DNA of 64,000 nucleotides from Sarcocystis neurona. Lineage: Eukaryota > Apicomplexa > Conoidasida > Eucoccidiorida > Sarcocystidae. Of this stretch, positions 37,901-48,000 are shown piece by piece (the stretch's first letter is position 1; each line of letters begins with the position of its first letter). The stretch spans positions 1,189,609 through 1,253,608 of the forward strand of contig KL647306.1 of NCBI GenBank assembly GCA_000727475.1, written 5' to 3'. The translations under genes were made by a program, and so were the position numbers. A model generated the notes under the pieces. That model searched no databases, had not been told where the DNA came from, and was given only the letters and a program-made list of their open reading frames with translations.

Positions 37901-38144
37901 GCAAGCGGGAGAGAAAGTGAGCAGCTTGTGGCCGGCGCTTGCGGTGAACATTGTGGGGGGAGAGGCGGTCGACGGCTTGCAGCTGCAGCAGCAAGAGGGA
38001 GCGAGAGCAGTCGAAAACACCTCGGCTGCTGCGGACTGTTCGACGGCGCTCAACGAGTTCTTGTGGTCAACTGACTGCATGCAGTTCTACTTCTCTCAGC
38101 CAGGTGCTACCGCTCGCCAGGAGGACGAGAAAAAAGGTCTCTAG
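25011..38144 (+). CDS. Large leucine-rich-repeat protein with micro-exons and low-complexity tails
   Basis: Predicted about 2550-residue protein. Exons 25011-25994, 27949-28000, 28462-28530, 29492-29556, 30662-30731 and 31473-about 35140 agree in splice phase at every junction. A final exon from about 35394 to 38144 follows through a less certain intron. The N-terminal 310 residues are Ala/Ser/Thr-rich. From about 310 the sequence is ordered: EWSDYVELDKPSRRLIIR, DDAMVEEFARWLDGYLEKQK, then ribonuclease-inhibitor-like leucine-rich repeats (VSLSNNRISHEGL, ILKLYRNNITDAGMTSLAAYI, LHELHLSHNKITARGAAALL, PLWLRLEQNEI). A Cys-containing segment (CNEKNRDICGPSKC) and PLVHLYIIDRQ follow. The rest, about 2000 residues, is Ala/Gly/Ser-rich and then Gln-rich. 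LRRs of this class usually bind proteins; the partner is unknown. Introns are CTG-repeat-rich. Confidence 0.8.
26000..27940 (+). other. LRR gene intron 1
   Basis: About 1.95 kb of CTG-oriented repeats with many short Leu/Cys-rich open frames in all phases. None has matching splice borders to its neighbours. Confidence 0.5.
27949..28000 (+). CDS. LRR gene exon 2 (52 bp micro-exon)
   Basis: Between a GTACGTACAG acceptor and a GTAAGAG donor. It encodes LDPRDNKGGSKRTSPVL plus one base. Phase 0 in and phase 1 out, exactly what the flanking exons require. Confidence 0.6.
28462..28530 (+). CDS. LRR gene exon 3 (69 bp)
   Basis: Acceptor GTACCCTGCAG, donor GTGAGT. It encodes DAMVEEFARWLDGYLEKQK then VDW. 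Phase 1 at both ends. Confidence 0.75.
29492..29556 (+). CDS. LRR gene exon 4 (65 bp, one LRR)
   Basis: Encodes CRSEVSLSNNRISHEGLDHF then L, one leucine-rich repeat with the LxLxxNxI pattern. Acceptor TGTGGTGCAG, donor GTGAGT. Confidence 0.75.
30085..30182 (+). repeat. Tandem repeat of about 18 bp in an LRR gene intron
   Basis: Six near-identical copies of TCGACCTGCTGCTGG-type units, the spacing varying by whole CTG steps. Confidence 0.8.
30662..30731 (+). CDS. LRR gene exon 5 (70 bp, one LRR)
   Basis: Acceptor TGTTGTTCTGCAG, donor GTACGT. It encodes GCRILKLYRNNITDA, one repeat; the last base joins exon 6 to complete the Gly of DAGMTSLAAYI. Confidence 0.8.
31473..35140 (+). CDS. LRR gene exon 6 (LRRs plus long low-complexity region)
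   Basis: Begins MTSLAAYITETHAPLHELHL, completes the LRR domain within about 110 residues, then runs for more than 1000 Ala/Gly/Ser/Gln-rich residues. The end is uncertain: the frame stays open to a TGA at 35345-35347, but a GTAACG donor at 35141 lets the next frame continue. Confidence 0.65.
35394..38144 (+). CDS. LRR gene last exon (Gln-rich)
   Basis: Start is approximate; acceptors ending at 35393 or 35408 are both in phase with the 35141 donor. It encodes SSKFQESAAVPSYRSLFQAG followed by Gln-, Ser- and Ala-rich sequence with many poly-Gln runs. It ends EDEKKGL at a TAG (38142-38144). It could instead be a separate gene. Confidence 0.55.
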   Translation, partial: SSKFQESAAVPSYRSLFQAGSNSNTTPQQLQELLEYLLQQQQTEQQGGGDRRSTGAPAAAISASLPATPAAADRSGCVISGTTCGYSNVEEQHPCSSAAGRRRPSAAAALLLALTSGSRGGTSGTAGGGGRAATAAATIPASSLSATDCRDAAAGASAGAAAAARSAAPAAAAIEKDTAHASLARPHADEPERKGCTGPAATAGKPLMMERKQPLPDGGATSAELPFILFPPPGLGPLPKQVSAEQQRQQGLMLQQQQLPQQQQQQRQVFVGADSGSSSGGSSISTNACLYAGSVGWGETGDGGGVFAAQQDPQQHLQHQQETRQGEQLTADEKDTLAELLLRYQLPAEGARFVDGAAHVTARRGGGGGAAAAAEALESNFLPFRMSDFPAAVSSKAARGSSVRGSDQSVNSSSGFVASRLLQDAPCVCSSSSGGCSSSGVPCSQSAGCGEAAEGNGSSSGATATLDHSLNSSGGRCNTDDSTRCSTSCGWCSSSSKNSSSSGSKNVNNTCTAGGRGNADGRGGPSTTTRAQQSQQQSQYGSPALCSGTLGATAAAGGNGRASRDVLLPADPAAADSTWLQQEHGNLPNDSKSLGYFSAAGASLLPLRTPQPVHQQEQQRQFQQQLPQPLAFLQQPDLQQQQPYERQMEQRAYQAEDPSYAQQMQLQQPYQQQQQPPYQQQAYRDALPQQAQYEQQRSMGGRSAGGCSYVDHACAGDSRYYACVEGQQGDATTAAAGGSIVVGAAQSLLPRAAASNTSAREWTLDEERLLLLNQQQQQQRSLQTQHSQQVSTALERQQQLPPTLQQQQQFPFVQHQQPQGPSAGGRRDKLKLPLLQQAGEKVSSLWPALAVNIVGGEAVDGLQLQQQEGARAVENTSAAADCSTALNEFLWSTDCMQFYFSQPGATARQEDEKKGL

Positions 38145-39660
38145 ACGTACACAGATAGAAAGTCGCGTGTGTGGACTCTCTGTAGATCTGCGTGTACCTT
38201 GCTGTCAACGAATGACTGGCCTCTGCATGCGAAGGCTGCATCTGGGAGGACTCCTGCCCGGCTGTTCTTTGCTTTCTCGGTTCGAAGCAGGAGTTCTTGT
38301 CGTGGCAGAGTCCTTCTGGTGAAAGAGAGCGGCAGCAGCCGATTCCCTCTGCGTCCGGTTGGGACGGCAAGGAGCAGCAACAGCTGCAGCTGCTGCCTCT
38401 GTGTGAGGCGTCGTTCACGGTAGAAGGTCAGGAAGAAGCAGCAGAGGCTGCGCATGCAGATGCCGCAGGAGCGTCTTTCTGCGTCTGCAGGAGCGTACTA
38501 CCACCGTTGAGGTGATGAGCAGATCGTATGGGGAGGAGGCGTACGTGGTCGTCGTCTTCGCGAATGTTCAGTTGCTGCTGCGTGGTCCAAGGGCAGCAGC
38601 AGTTGCACAAGAGCGCGTCACAGCTGCTGCTGCGTGGAAAAGTCTCTTGCACAGCAGCGACAACAGCAACCGGAAGCGCAGGCGTATTATCTTCGTACTG
38701 CTTCCGTTCCGGTATATATGTGTTGACTGGTGCTGCTGGGAGGGTGGTGACTTTATCGTCTGGCCTGCTGCTGCTGCTGCGGCTCCTCCACTTGTGTGCA
38801 TGTGTGTGTGGGGTTGTGGTTCTATCGCTACAGGAGCTGCTGCGTTCTGCGGGCAGCCGACACCTGCTGCATCGCAACCACCGTCGCTGCTGCCACCTGC
38901 TGCTTCTGATGTCGTTCCCTTGTTAGCAGCAGCCGCGTGCTGCTGGCGCGCGTCGCCTGGTGTTCACCGAGCAGCGGCTGTCTGAGTGCCACGCATGTGT
39001 GGGGACTGGTGTAGGCAGACATTATCAGCGACATGTGAAGGCGCTGCTGCGCGTGTGCATGGGGGGTCGTCTCTTATCTAGGTAGTCGTTTTCTTCTGTG
39101 TTGCCGCTGCCGGTTTGTCTCGCTGACGCCAGCAGCACGTCGGCGGGAAGTGTATCGCAGCAGCGCCAGCTAGAACCGTCAGCATCTCGGTGAGCGTGTT
39201 GATAAATGCGTGCGTGCGGCCGTCTCTATTTCTCTCATTCGTCGGGGTGTCCTCCGAAGCAGGGGCGACACGTGTAGAGCAGCATGTGGGGTTCTCGCTG
39301 TCTGCTCGGTTGAACAGGTGGCTTTCCTCCCCCACCTGCGTCTTGCAGCAGCTGCCCCGCAGTGCCGCGCGTATCTCCTGTGGGCACGCAGACCTTGTGG
39401 AACTGCAGGAGCCGTCGACTTCTGCTGCGGCTGGTGCGAGGCAGAACTTTTTGAAAAGGGCTACTACTGTCGCTGTTTATATTGTTCTGGACGCGGCCAC
39501 CATTATCACGTCTACCAGCCGAAGACTAGACACGCAGCTGCTGTCGATGCCGCTAAAGAGGCTCCCCAGACACGGCAGCAGCAAATTGAACTTGTGGTTG
39601 CGTAGCGCACTTGCGAGACGTTGTCATGGCACCACACGCGTTCCGACGTAGCAGCAGCAG
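38145..39660. other. Downstream region with unresolved open frames
   Basis: Three candidates conflict. Plus 38305-38515 (SPSGERERQQPIPSASGWDG) could be a further LRR-gene exon. Minus 38428-38795 (DDKVTTLPAAPVNTYIPERK) is open to a stop and reads as ordinary protein. Plus 39190-39651 (NFLKRATTVAVYIVLDAATI) is open in two frames. No splice-phase chain was found for any of them, so none is called as a gene. Confidence 0.3.
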
Positions 39661-42600
39661 CAGACAACGGCGTAGCAGCCTGTCGAATTATGAGGAATAG
39701 AGCGTTGCCGTGGGCGTCTTTGAGGCTACAGCAGCAGGGGACACATGCACGCATGTGTGTCACGCAGCGTGTGGCGCGGTCGCTGCTGCTGGCCGTCTCG
39801 TCGTACGCGTACGCATTGTGGAGACACTTTTGTACAAAAGATACACGTGTCCACACAGATGCATGGGGAGTGGAAAATGCGACGTATCAAGTCTGCACCA
39901 CGTGAAATAAACAGGCGTCTCCGTGTGCGCATGCGGAAGAGTGTATGTGTGTCTATGTATGTGTGCGTGTGTGTTTGTATGTGGTTTTGCTCGACGTACC
40001 GGCGTGGTTGGGTGAGCGTTGTGTAGATGCCGCTGGTGGGGCGCATGCATGTGAGAGTGTGCAGAAGAGTGGATGAAAAGTGCTAGAACGTCGAGGATGT
40101 GAAGTCGACTTCTGCGGATGTCATTATGATAAGAGGCTTGTACGGCAGCCTCAGGTGGACGATCTCAGGACGCGTGAAACTTTGGAAAGCGATACATATA
40201 AATATATGCGTATGTGTGTATGTGTGTGTGCATGTAGTGTTACGTCAGCAGTCAAGATCATGTACGAAGAGACGAACAACTTCTTTGATGCAGACGGTCG
40301 GAGTTCGCTTTTGCATGTCAGTAAACGTCGTGTAGAGAAAAACTTTGCACATATTGGAGGCACGCGCGAACGTCTATATATGTCTGTCGAATAGGGTGTC
40401 TTGTAGGTATATGGCAAAGAATTCCGTATAAGCAGACATGACAGTTTCCTGCTGCTCTAAAAGTCTATTACCTACACGACCGTAGACTGGAGAACAACTT
40501 GTCAAAGGACACAATTTGCAGCTGGATCCTGCCGCGACAATCTCTCATTTGACACAGCTGTTGTAGAGGACTGAGAAGGCGGAAACGGATCGACGTGCCG
40601 GTTCATAATCCGGTGGGCACGGTGGAAAACCAGCGCAGTCGCAGGATCACAAGGTTCACGACGCGTCCTGTGGATGAAACAAATTGGAGTGCACACGTTA
40701 CTCGCAAAGGGCTCGACAAATGGAACACAGCATTACATTGACATAGGTAAAGGGAAAAACCGTTTACTACAGCAGAGCATGCGCAGTCCTGCTGCTGCCT
40801 CCAGAAGTGTAAAGGGGAACTCTGGTGGAGCAGAAGAACAGACGTACTTTCCCCTGACCGGTTCTTCACGTGCACGGTAGGCGGGCGCCGCGCATGCGTC
40901 ATCACAATGAAGCGGACGTCCACTACGACCTTTCTAGTGTGCTTCAAGCACGTCGAGTGCAACCATCACTACTACGGCCCGTCTGTGGCCAGTAATTGCA
41001 CATGACGACAGTGGTGGGCGTTGAAACCACTGCAGCAGATAAATAGTTCACGAGGAAACCGCCGTATTCTTTGCTTTCTCCAGAACGATTTGCTGAAAAT
41101 TAAAAGCTGCAGCATTTGAAAGCACTGCATGATCAGTAGGGGATATTGCTGAGGCACGCAGGAGATTTTACGAAATGTCAGGTAAGAAGGGCGTCAAAGA
41201 AAGAAGCTTTGTCAAACAGACGGAATGTACTGCTCGCACAGGGCTTTCTTCCCCGGGGACGTTGTCTGCGCAGTCTCCTCTGAAGTATGTGAGCGTACAG
41301 TTACGCCCACGCGTGAGCTCGTGTGTATGTGTACGCCGCTTTATATACAGATGCTGAATTATTTTTCCGTATGCGTAACCGTCTCCACAGACGTGCATGC
41401 ACCTATAAATTTAAAGGCGTGCATGCACGTATAAACATAAAAGCGCCAATACACACATATACAACGACAGATACTTATCTGTATAAGCATGCAAATTTCT
41501 TTTTGTTGTTTTCTGCTTAAAAGTGAACAATATACATGTTGCATAATCATATATATACATACACACATATACGTCTACAGAACCGTTTGTTTAAACGTAC
41601 GTATGTGTAAAAGTTTCGCGGCTGTCGACTGAAACGTAGCCGGGTGCACAAGCAGCACGGGGCCACTCCCAGTGATGCATTACGCCAGGTAACCGTCTTG
41701 CGGCAGCAGTTGAGCGCCTGTCAAAGGCACAGAGCTTTCGTTAGCCTCGAGTATCTCGTTCCTCAACAAAATTTACCTTTTCCAGAGATGATGAGAAGCT
41801 GCATGTTCTGCGGGCTGTAGCAGGATCCGCTTGACCAGCACGAACATTGCAGTTATCGACGGTGCAGCCCTAGGTGCTGCCGCAGTGTACAAGCGCGGAA
41901 ATGAGAATTCTATTCAAAAATAGAGAATTCGGTAACAGCTACAAGTACAGTCTCACTTGCGTATCAAGTGGGGACGTAACTACGGAAATGCAGTTGCACT
42001 CGTTGATTCCGCTGCATTTTACACTACTGTTGTGATTGACACGAGTACAACGACAGACGCTCAATATGGGAGATGACGCACGGTCGCTGCGAGTATTACT
42101 ACTACTGTTGTATGCACCGGCTATCGCCTAGGGATAAATAAATGTATTGTGAGTGCCGGCACTAAGAGCATTACTGGCCCACCTACTGCAACTGCCTGTC
42201 ACTATTACGCAGCCACTTCTAGAACTAAACCGCAACACTCTCCGAACGGGCAGCGGTCCTCGGTATCACTCTGCAACCGTGGACGCGTCGCAGCAGCACG
42301 AGAGGTCACAGGCTTCCCCTTGCCCTAGCAGGCGTATCCGGAGCACACCTTCGGCCTGTTGAATGTGGAAACAGACCGTATTGCGCCAGACGCAGTCGGG
42401 CGGACCTGTGTGTTGCGACCACAAAATGTTTACACAGGTATAAACGCCTCTGCATGCAGTCACGCAGCAGCTTTGAGCACCGGCGAACATCGGTTTCCTC
42501 TCTACAGACACTCCACTTGAACACACCTCTGACAGCGCAGCTCTCAGCCGGCATTGTGCGAAACCGAGTACGTACAAGGCTTTGCAGAGAGGCAAACGAA

Positions 42601-44230
42601 GCCGTGCAAGGCGAAGTTTGTAGCGCATCTGAAACGTTCAAATCAGAATTCTTCCCCAGTCGATACCGCAGCTCCTACACGTGAGTGCGTAGCCACTACG
42701 CAGTTCGGGGCGGCCCCGAACGGTCGTGGCGCACACGAGCTCGAAGGAACATCGAGGACGGAAAGCATGAAGGAGACGAATTCTCAGTGAACAATATGCC
42801 CCGTCGACTGAAGCAGAACGAGACTGGAAGCGTACAAGCGGAGTTCCATTTTAGAAATAATGCTCCCGGCCTGTGCCACACAAACGTTGTATGCTGCGGC
42901 CACACTGCAGCTGCTGCGGATTCTGACGATAGCTCGATGTTGCACATGCCAAAGTGGCGCTACACGTACTAGACTGCTGTGGCCCAAATGCTGCCATACT
43001 CTGGGTAGAGGGTGCCCTGGTCGCCACTTGGCAGCGTCTTCTGCGCTGCCTGATCAGTTCTGTCTATTTTTACTTAATTTTGATAACAAAGAATTCCGTA
43101 AATGCCTCACCACTGCGAAGAGCAAGGAGCGCAAGGAAAATCTGAGGGAATGAGTATGTGTACAGCTGGACGGTGGTGTGTGTGTACACACCCACGTTTG
43201 AATGTGTGTATACATATTTATATACGATTTCTTTCACGAGAGGAAGCCGAAAGAGTACTACACGCACGAGGCGCCCTCTGCCGACGCGAAAACCGCGCTT
43301 CAGTCGTACTGGGAAATAAAACATCTTTCGACTGTTGAGGAGACAGGGCCCTTAGGAGGCCCCCAGCACACTTCACTTGCACAAAAGCTGCAGCAGCTCC
43401 CGCGGTTCCCCCCGCCAGAGACACACTCGCGGTGCAGAAGTATACACATATTTACACAGTAGCTCACTGCTACACCCGTTTGTATTACACAGTTGTACAC
43501 AAGTGGACTCCAGCATTCACGCGTGCAGGTTTGTCGGAGCGTTTCTGAGGACTGTTTGCACGCTTGTATGTGAATGCATACAGTGGCACTCTACACACGA
43601 TACATAGGTATGGCTACACAACTCTATACATACCACACACACGCACATTATCTATATACATATGCGTATGTACATATATATATATATATATGTCGAATCC
43701 ATACATTCGACTCGGGAGTGCCGCGCTGCGAAACGCGGCAAGAAGTCGCGCTGTTGCGAAAGGACGGTGACGAAGATGTGGTGAATGCGTGGAGGAGAGC
43801 GGAAGTCGGCTGCACGTGTCAAAGAAGACTAGAACAACGCGGGAATGAGCGGCTAGCTAGCTCCATACATGAAGATAAAAGCCCCCAAGGAGTGTGCTAG
43901 GGCGGAGGAGTACTCGAGAAGATTAGCGTTGAAGTGAAGCGGCGAGATCTGCGACTTCGCAGGCCGGTGTGGAGGACTGCATTAATAGTCTGCGTGCGTG
44001 GGAAGCGACAGGTGCACGGAAAGCAGCGACGGAACGTTCTCTGGCGTAGACAACGAACGCGAAGTTTTTGAGAATGCGCACGCGTGGCGGCGCGGGAGAC
44101 GGCGCCAGCGCGGGCAAAAACGCGCCGCCGCGCGGTGAGCCCGTCCAAGGCAGAACAGTAACGTTGAACGAGCGGTGAAAGTGTAAGTAGAAGCAGGTGA
44201 GAAGAGGCCTGGTGAACGTGGAAGGTATCA
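39661..44230. other. Repeat-poor stretch with short unexplained open frames
   Basis: Almost no CAG repeat. Candidate coding pieces: 40255-40394 (plus, VKIMYEETNNFFDADGRSS, ends at a stop), 40577-40765 (open in two plus frames, one with a GTAAAG donor at 40765), 42153-42990 and 43213-43460 (plus, EYYTHEAPSADAKTALQSYW). They may be exons of a gene I cannot assemble or relics. No domain is recognised. Confidence 0.3.
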
Positions 44231-44331
44231 CTTCTACGCTACAGTACAGCCACTAGTACTAGCATCGTCAGTACTACACAAAGCAGTTAGCTCCGTTGTA
44301 GTACGTAGAGTAGAGCCGTAGCAGTAGTTTA

Positions 44332-44760
44332 GTTCTCCTGCGCGTAGCAATTGTGGGACGAGCGTTGTGACTGTTCTCCTGTCCGTCGTAACAGCTAAAA
44401 AGAGAGCAAGATAGTTCTGCTGCCCGCAGTTATAGGAGTACAGCGGCAGCAGAGGAGGAGCTGCAGGTGTTCGGCTGCCCGCAGTAATAGGAATAGAGCA
44501 ACAGCACTTATTCTGCTGTAATAGTAGGACAGCAACTGCAGGAGTTCTGCTGTCCGCGTAGGAGTAACAGTAGTGGAGCAACAGCGGTACTTCTGCTGTC
44601 CGTAGGCGTCGTAGGTGTAGTACGACAGCAAAATATCTGCTGCTCGTAGGGCTAGTAGTAGTAGTAGTATTCACACAGCGACAACGGTAGTTTTGCTGCC
44701 CCTAGGAACCGTAGTACAGCAGCAACAGTAGTTCTGTTGGCCGTATAGTCTAGCACTCGT
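44332..44760. repeat. Degenerate minisatellite with TTCTGCTGYCCG core
   Basis: Nine imperfect copies of a TTCTGCTGTCCGTAGG-like core near 44333, 44372, 44413, 44469, 44534, 44591, 44637, 44692 and 44732. The 40-65 bp spacers are rich in GTAG and CAACAG. It lies just past the 3' end of the TBC-TLDc coding sequence. Confidence 0.75.
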
Positions 44761-44933
44761 TGTCGGAGTAGTGTCTGTGCCCCTAGGACACTGATCGAGT
44801 CGTAGTGGTGCTGGCAATACGCGCGCAAGACAAGGTAATGAGCGTCTTGGCGAAGGGAGAGGAGTGACGTGATTGTAGTAATAGGAGCAGAGTACGGCTC
44901 CCGGCTCTACTTCTTCAAATGCAGGAATCGCTG

Positions 44934-45078
44934 CTAGTCGCGATCGAGTAACATCCATATCTCAAGAATGCTAATAACAAAGTCGCCTGTCGCATCTTTT
45001 ACGAGAGACGGTGACCCAAAGGATCTGCTGCTTTTGCTGCGACCGCGGCACACGTCCGAGTCCACGAAGATAGCGATA
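44934..45078 (-). CDS. TBC-TLDc last exon: TLDc C-terminus
   Basis: Acceptor GTTGCTTCAG. It encodes [20 protein letters not shown], then [17 protein letters not shown] and a TAG stop. The ending equals the family's FxIxxLEVWGL motif. It joins the previous exon to complete Asp in GGDD. Confidence 0.85.
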
Positions 45079-48000
45079 CTGAAGCAACAGCAACAACGGC
45101 AGCGACACAACAGCAGCAGGAACAGCAGCGGCAGTTGAATATACCCAGCAGCAGTTGCGGTATCCAGCAGCAGCAGGAGCAGCACGCAGCGTGTCCACGG
45201 CAACAGCAGCATCAGCAGCACACAGCGGCACAAGCAAACGGCACAGGACTGGGGTAAACGGAAGCAGGCGCAGCGCCGGACCCAGGCAGAGGCAACAGCA
45301 GCATGGCAGCCAGCCGAGGGACTGCAGAGGAGTCAAGCTGCTGTCACAACTCCAGCAGCAGCCGCAGCACCCGGAAGCCGCAGGAGCGAGAGCTCAGAGC
45401 TGGGCAATTGCAACAAGACTACGAGCAGACGCGCGCAGTAAGCAACAAGGAAATCGTCAAGAGCCGCAGCCACAGCGTCAGCAGGAAGATCAACCAGGAG
45501 CAGCTGCAACACAGAGTAAAGCGCGGCATACCGGCGGCAGCACAGGAAGGCAACAATAACAGCAGCAGCGCGTCGTCGCCTGTTGCGGCAGCAGCAATGG
45601 CACCAGAAATGCCACCAAGAAGCAGCAGCAGCGCAGCAGCAGCGCAGGTGGACGGACAGAGCGCGACGCAAGCATATCTTCGATGAGACGCGCAACGACG
45701 GAGGGGACGCATCCGCAGCAAGCGCAAGTAAAACAGCTGCAGCATCGGCAAGGACCGCAGGGGTACGTGGGATGCACCAGCAGCAGCAGTACACGAGGAA
45801 GCAGCAGCAGCAGCAGCCCACAGAGTCAGCAACAGCAGAACGCATAGCAGCAGCTCGCGGCTCCTCCCCTTAGGCGGCAGCGCCAGCACCAGCACTGGCT
45901 GCCGCCCTCCGCTGCAGCTGGGAAGAGCACAGAAAGCAGCAGCTCTGTAACGGGGGCTAATGTGGAGAGGCCCAGTTCACCAGCAGCAACAGCATTAGCG
46001 AACACGACGCAGCCGGAGACTGCGGTTCCCGAGGCGGGAAGTAACAGCAGCAGCGTCACGCAGGACGTCGCGTTCACGACGCCAGCAGCAGCAGCGGGAG
46101 ACTGCAGAAGGCAGTGCGTATCTACTTACTAAACACACACATATGTAGATAAATACACGTATCATGTACGTACTTATATTCATATATATACCTACACAGG
46201 TATTAACATATACGTACACACGTACGCTTACGAAGATTTCTAATATATACATATATATACACCGTGCAACAGCAGAAGACGCGCACATGAGTATATATAC
46301 ATACGTACGCATATAGCATTGATGTACGTACTTACATTTATGTAAACATACTTGTATAGATATGTATATAAATTCGCCTCAAAAGGATCCCTTATATATA
46401 TATATATATACACGTAGCAACGGCAGGAGAAGCGCGCACACGTATATACATATACATATACATCTTATACATACATACTTATATCTCTGTATATATACTT
46501 GCGCACATACATATATATACATTTATGTGTATGCGCTGATAATGATTTCATATATATAAATACTTAGCAACAGCAGGAGAGGGGCGCATAGGTACGGATA
46601 CGTCGGCAGTCAATGATGGACGTCTGTATGTACGCAGTGGAGGCTCTATACGTCTGTATTTATCTGTCTAGATAGACACGTGCGTTTCCCCTTGGCAACA
46701 CCAGCAGAAGGCGGCAGAAGAAGGCGGGCCGTTCCTCAGCATAGGCGTGCATCCGGGGGGGGACACGTGCGTACAAACTCCAGATGCGCGTATCACTAGT
46801 GGACAGACGCATGCGGATATTTTCCTCCGCCCCACACCCTCCCTATGCATGCGCGAAGTGCAGCGGAGCAGCAGCCGCACAAAACGAAGTGGCCTGCGTC
46901 CTCCTAACCGTAAAAAACGACGCAGAAGTCCGTCCCGCACTCACGCACAAAAACAGTCCCGCATGCATATAAATATGTCTGTGTAGGGGTATGTGTGTAC
47001 ATGCGTATGTCCATACAGACGCACAAAACAGTCACATATATATGTCTGTGTACACGCAGCAACACAGTTTTCTCTACATATTTGTGTGTGTACGAATGTC
47101 TACGTGTTAGTAGGTGTGTATATACAGAGAGATGCGCAACAACAGTTTCATATATATACATTTGTATGTGTATGAGTGGCTGTATATATAGACGCACGAT
47201 AAACTTTTCATATATACATACACACATATTTATATTTGTATGGGTGTGTATGTGTATGAGTAGCTGTATGTACATATGGACGGAGCAGAAGTTTCGCGTA
47301 TGTACGTACATGTTTGTGTATGTGCGAGTCGCTGGGTAGGTGCGTCTAAGCAGATTTAATCTGCGTGGACGTCTCGGCAGACGGTGAATGTGGACAGGTG
47401 GGCGGTGTCATGGGGCGTCCACCAATATGAAGCAGCGACGTCGAACAGCAGCAGGAACGTTCCCACCGCATACCAAACTTGCATGCGCACCATACCGACC
47501 ACACCCACGTACATTTACTAAAGCAGGCAAACAGAGAGACCGGAAACCAGAAGTGGGCATATCCACGCATGCATGCGCACACACAGACAGATAGACGCAT
47601 ATATTTCTCTCCCTCTCTATATGTATGAAGAGGTACAGATATGAACAGATACACACACCGGTGTGGACCCGCATGCAGAGGACACTATAGACACATACAC
47701 GGTGCATGCAGAGAGTAAGACATAGCGGGAGACGTAAATAAATGACGGAGATGCCCGGCGTCCGTCGGCACTTCTCTTACTCGTCTCCGCCGAGGGTAAG
47801 GCGGGTATGTTGCACGCCCATGAACATGCTGTTCGCACCGGTCCACCAGAAGGCCTGCTGCCGGGGTTCGAGCTGGCAAACGAAGGAGACGTCGAGACGA
47901 GTATCTGCTGTTAGCAGAAGCAGCACCACCCCACACTCAAATTCTGCACAAATTTCCCTTCCGCGTACGCGTCCGCATACGTCGAGACGTGCTCGCAGAA

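Noticed and set aside
40500..41000. Retrotransposon fragment
   Set aside because: No reverse transcriptase, integrase or protease motif and no terminal repeats seen.
42153..42990. Eimeria SAG-type surface antigen gene
   Set aside because: Only faint resemblance and no intact frame, signal peptide or GPI tail; kept as a finding, not a feature.
45155..45873. Gln/Ala-rich plus-strand frames
   Set aside because: They lie in the CTG-oriented (on the minus strand) intron just upstream of the last TLDc exon; several frames are open at once.
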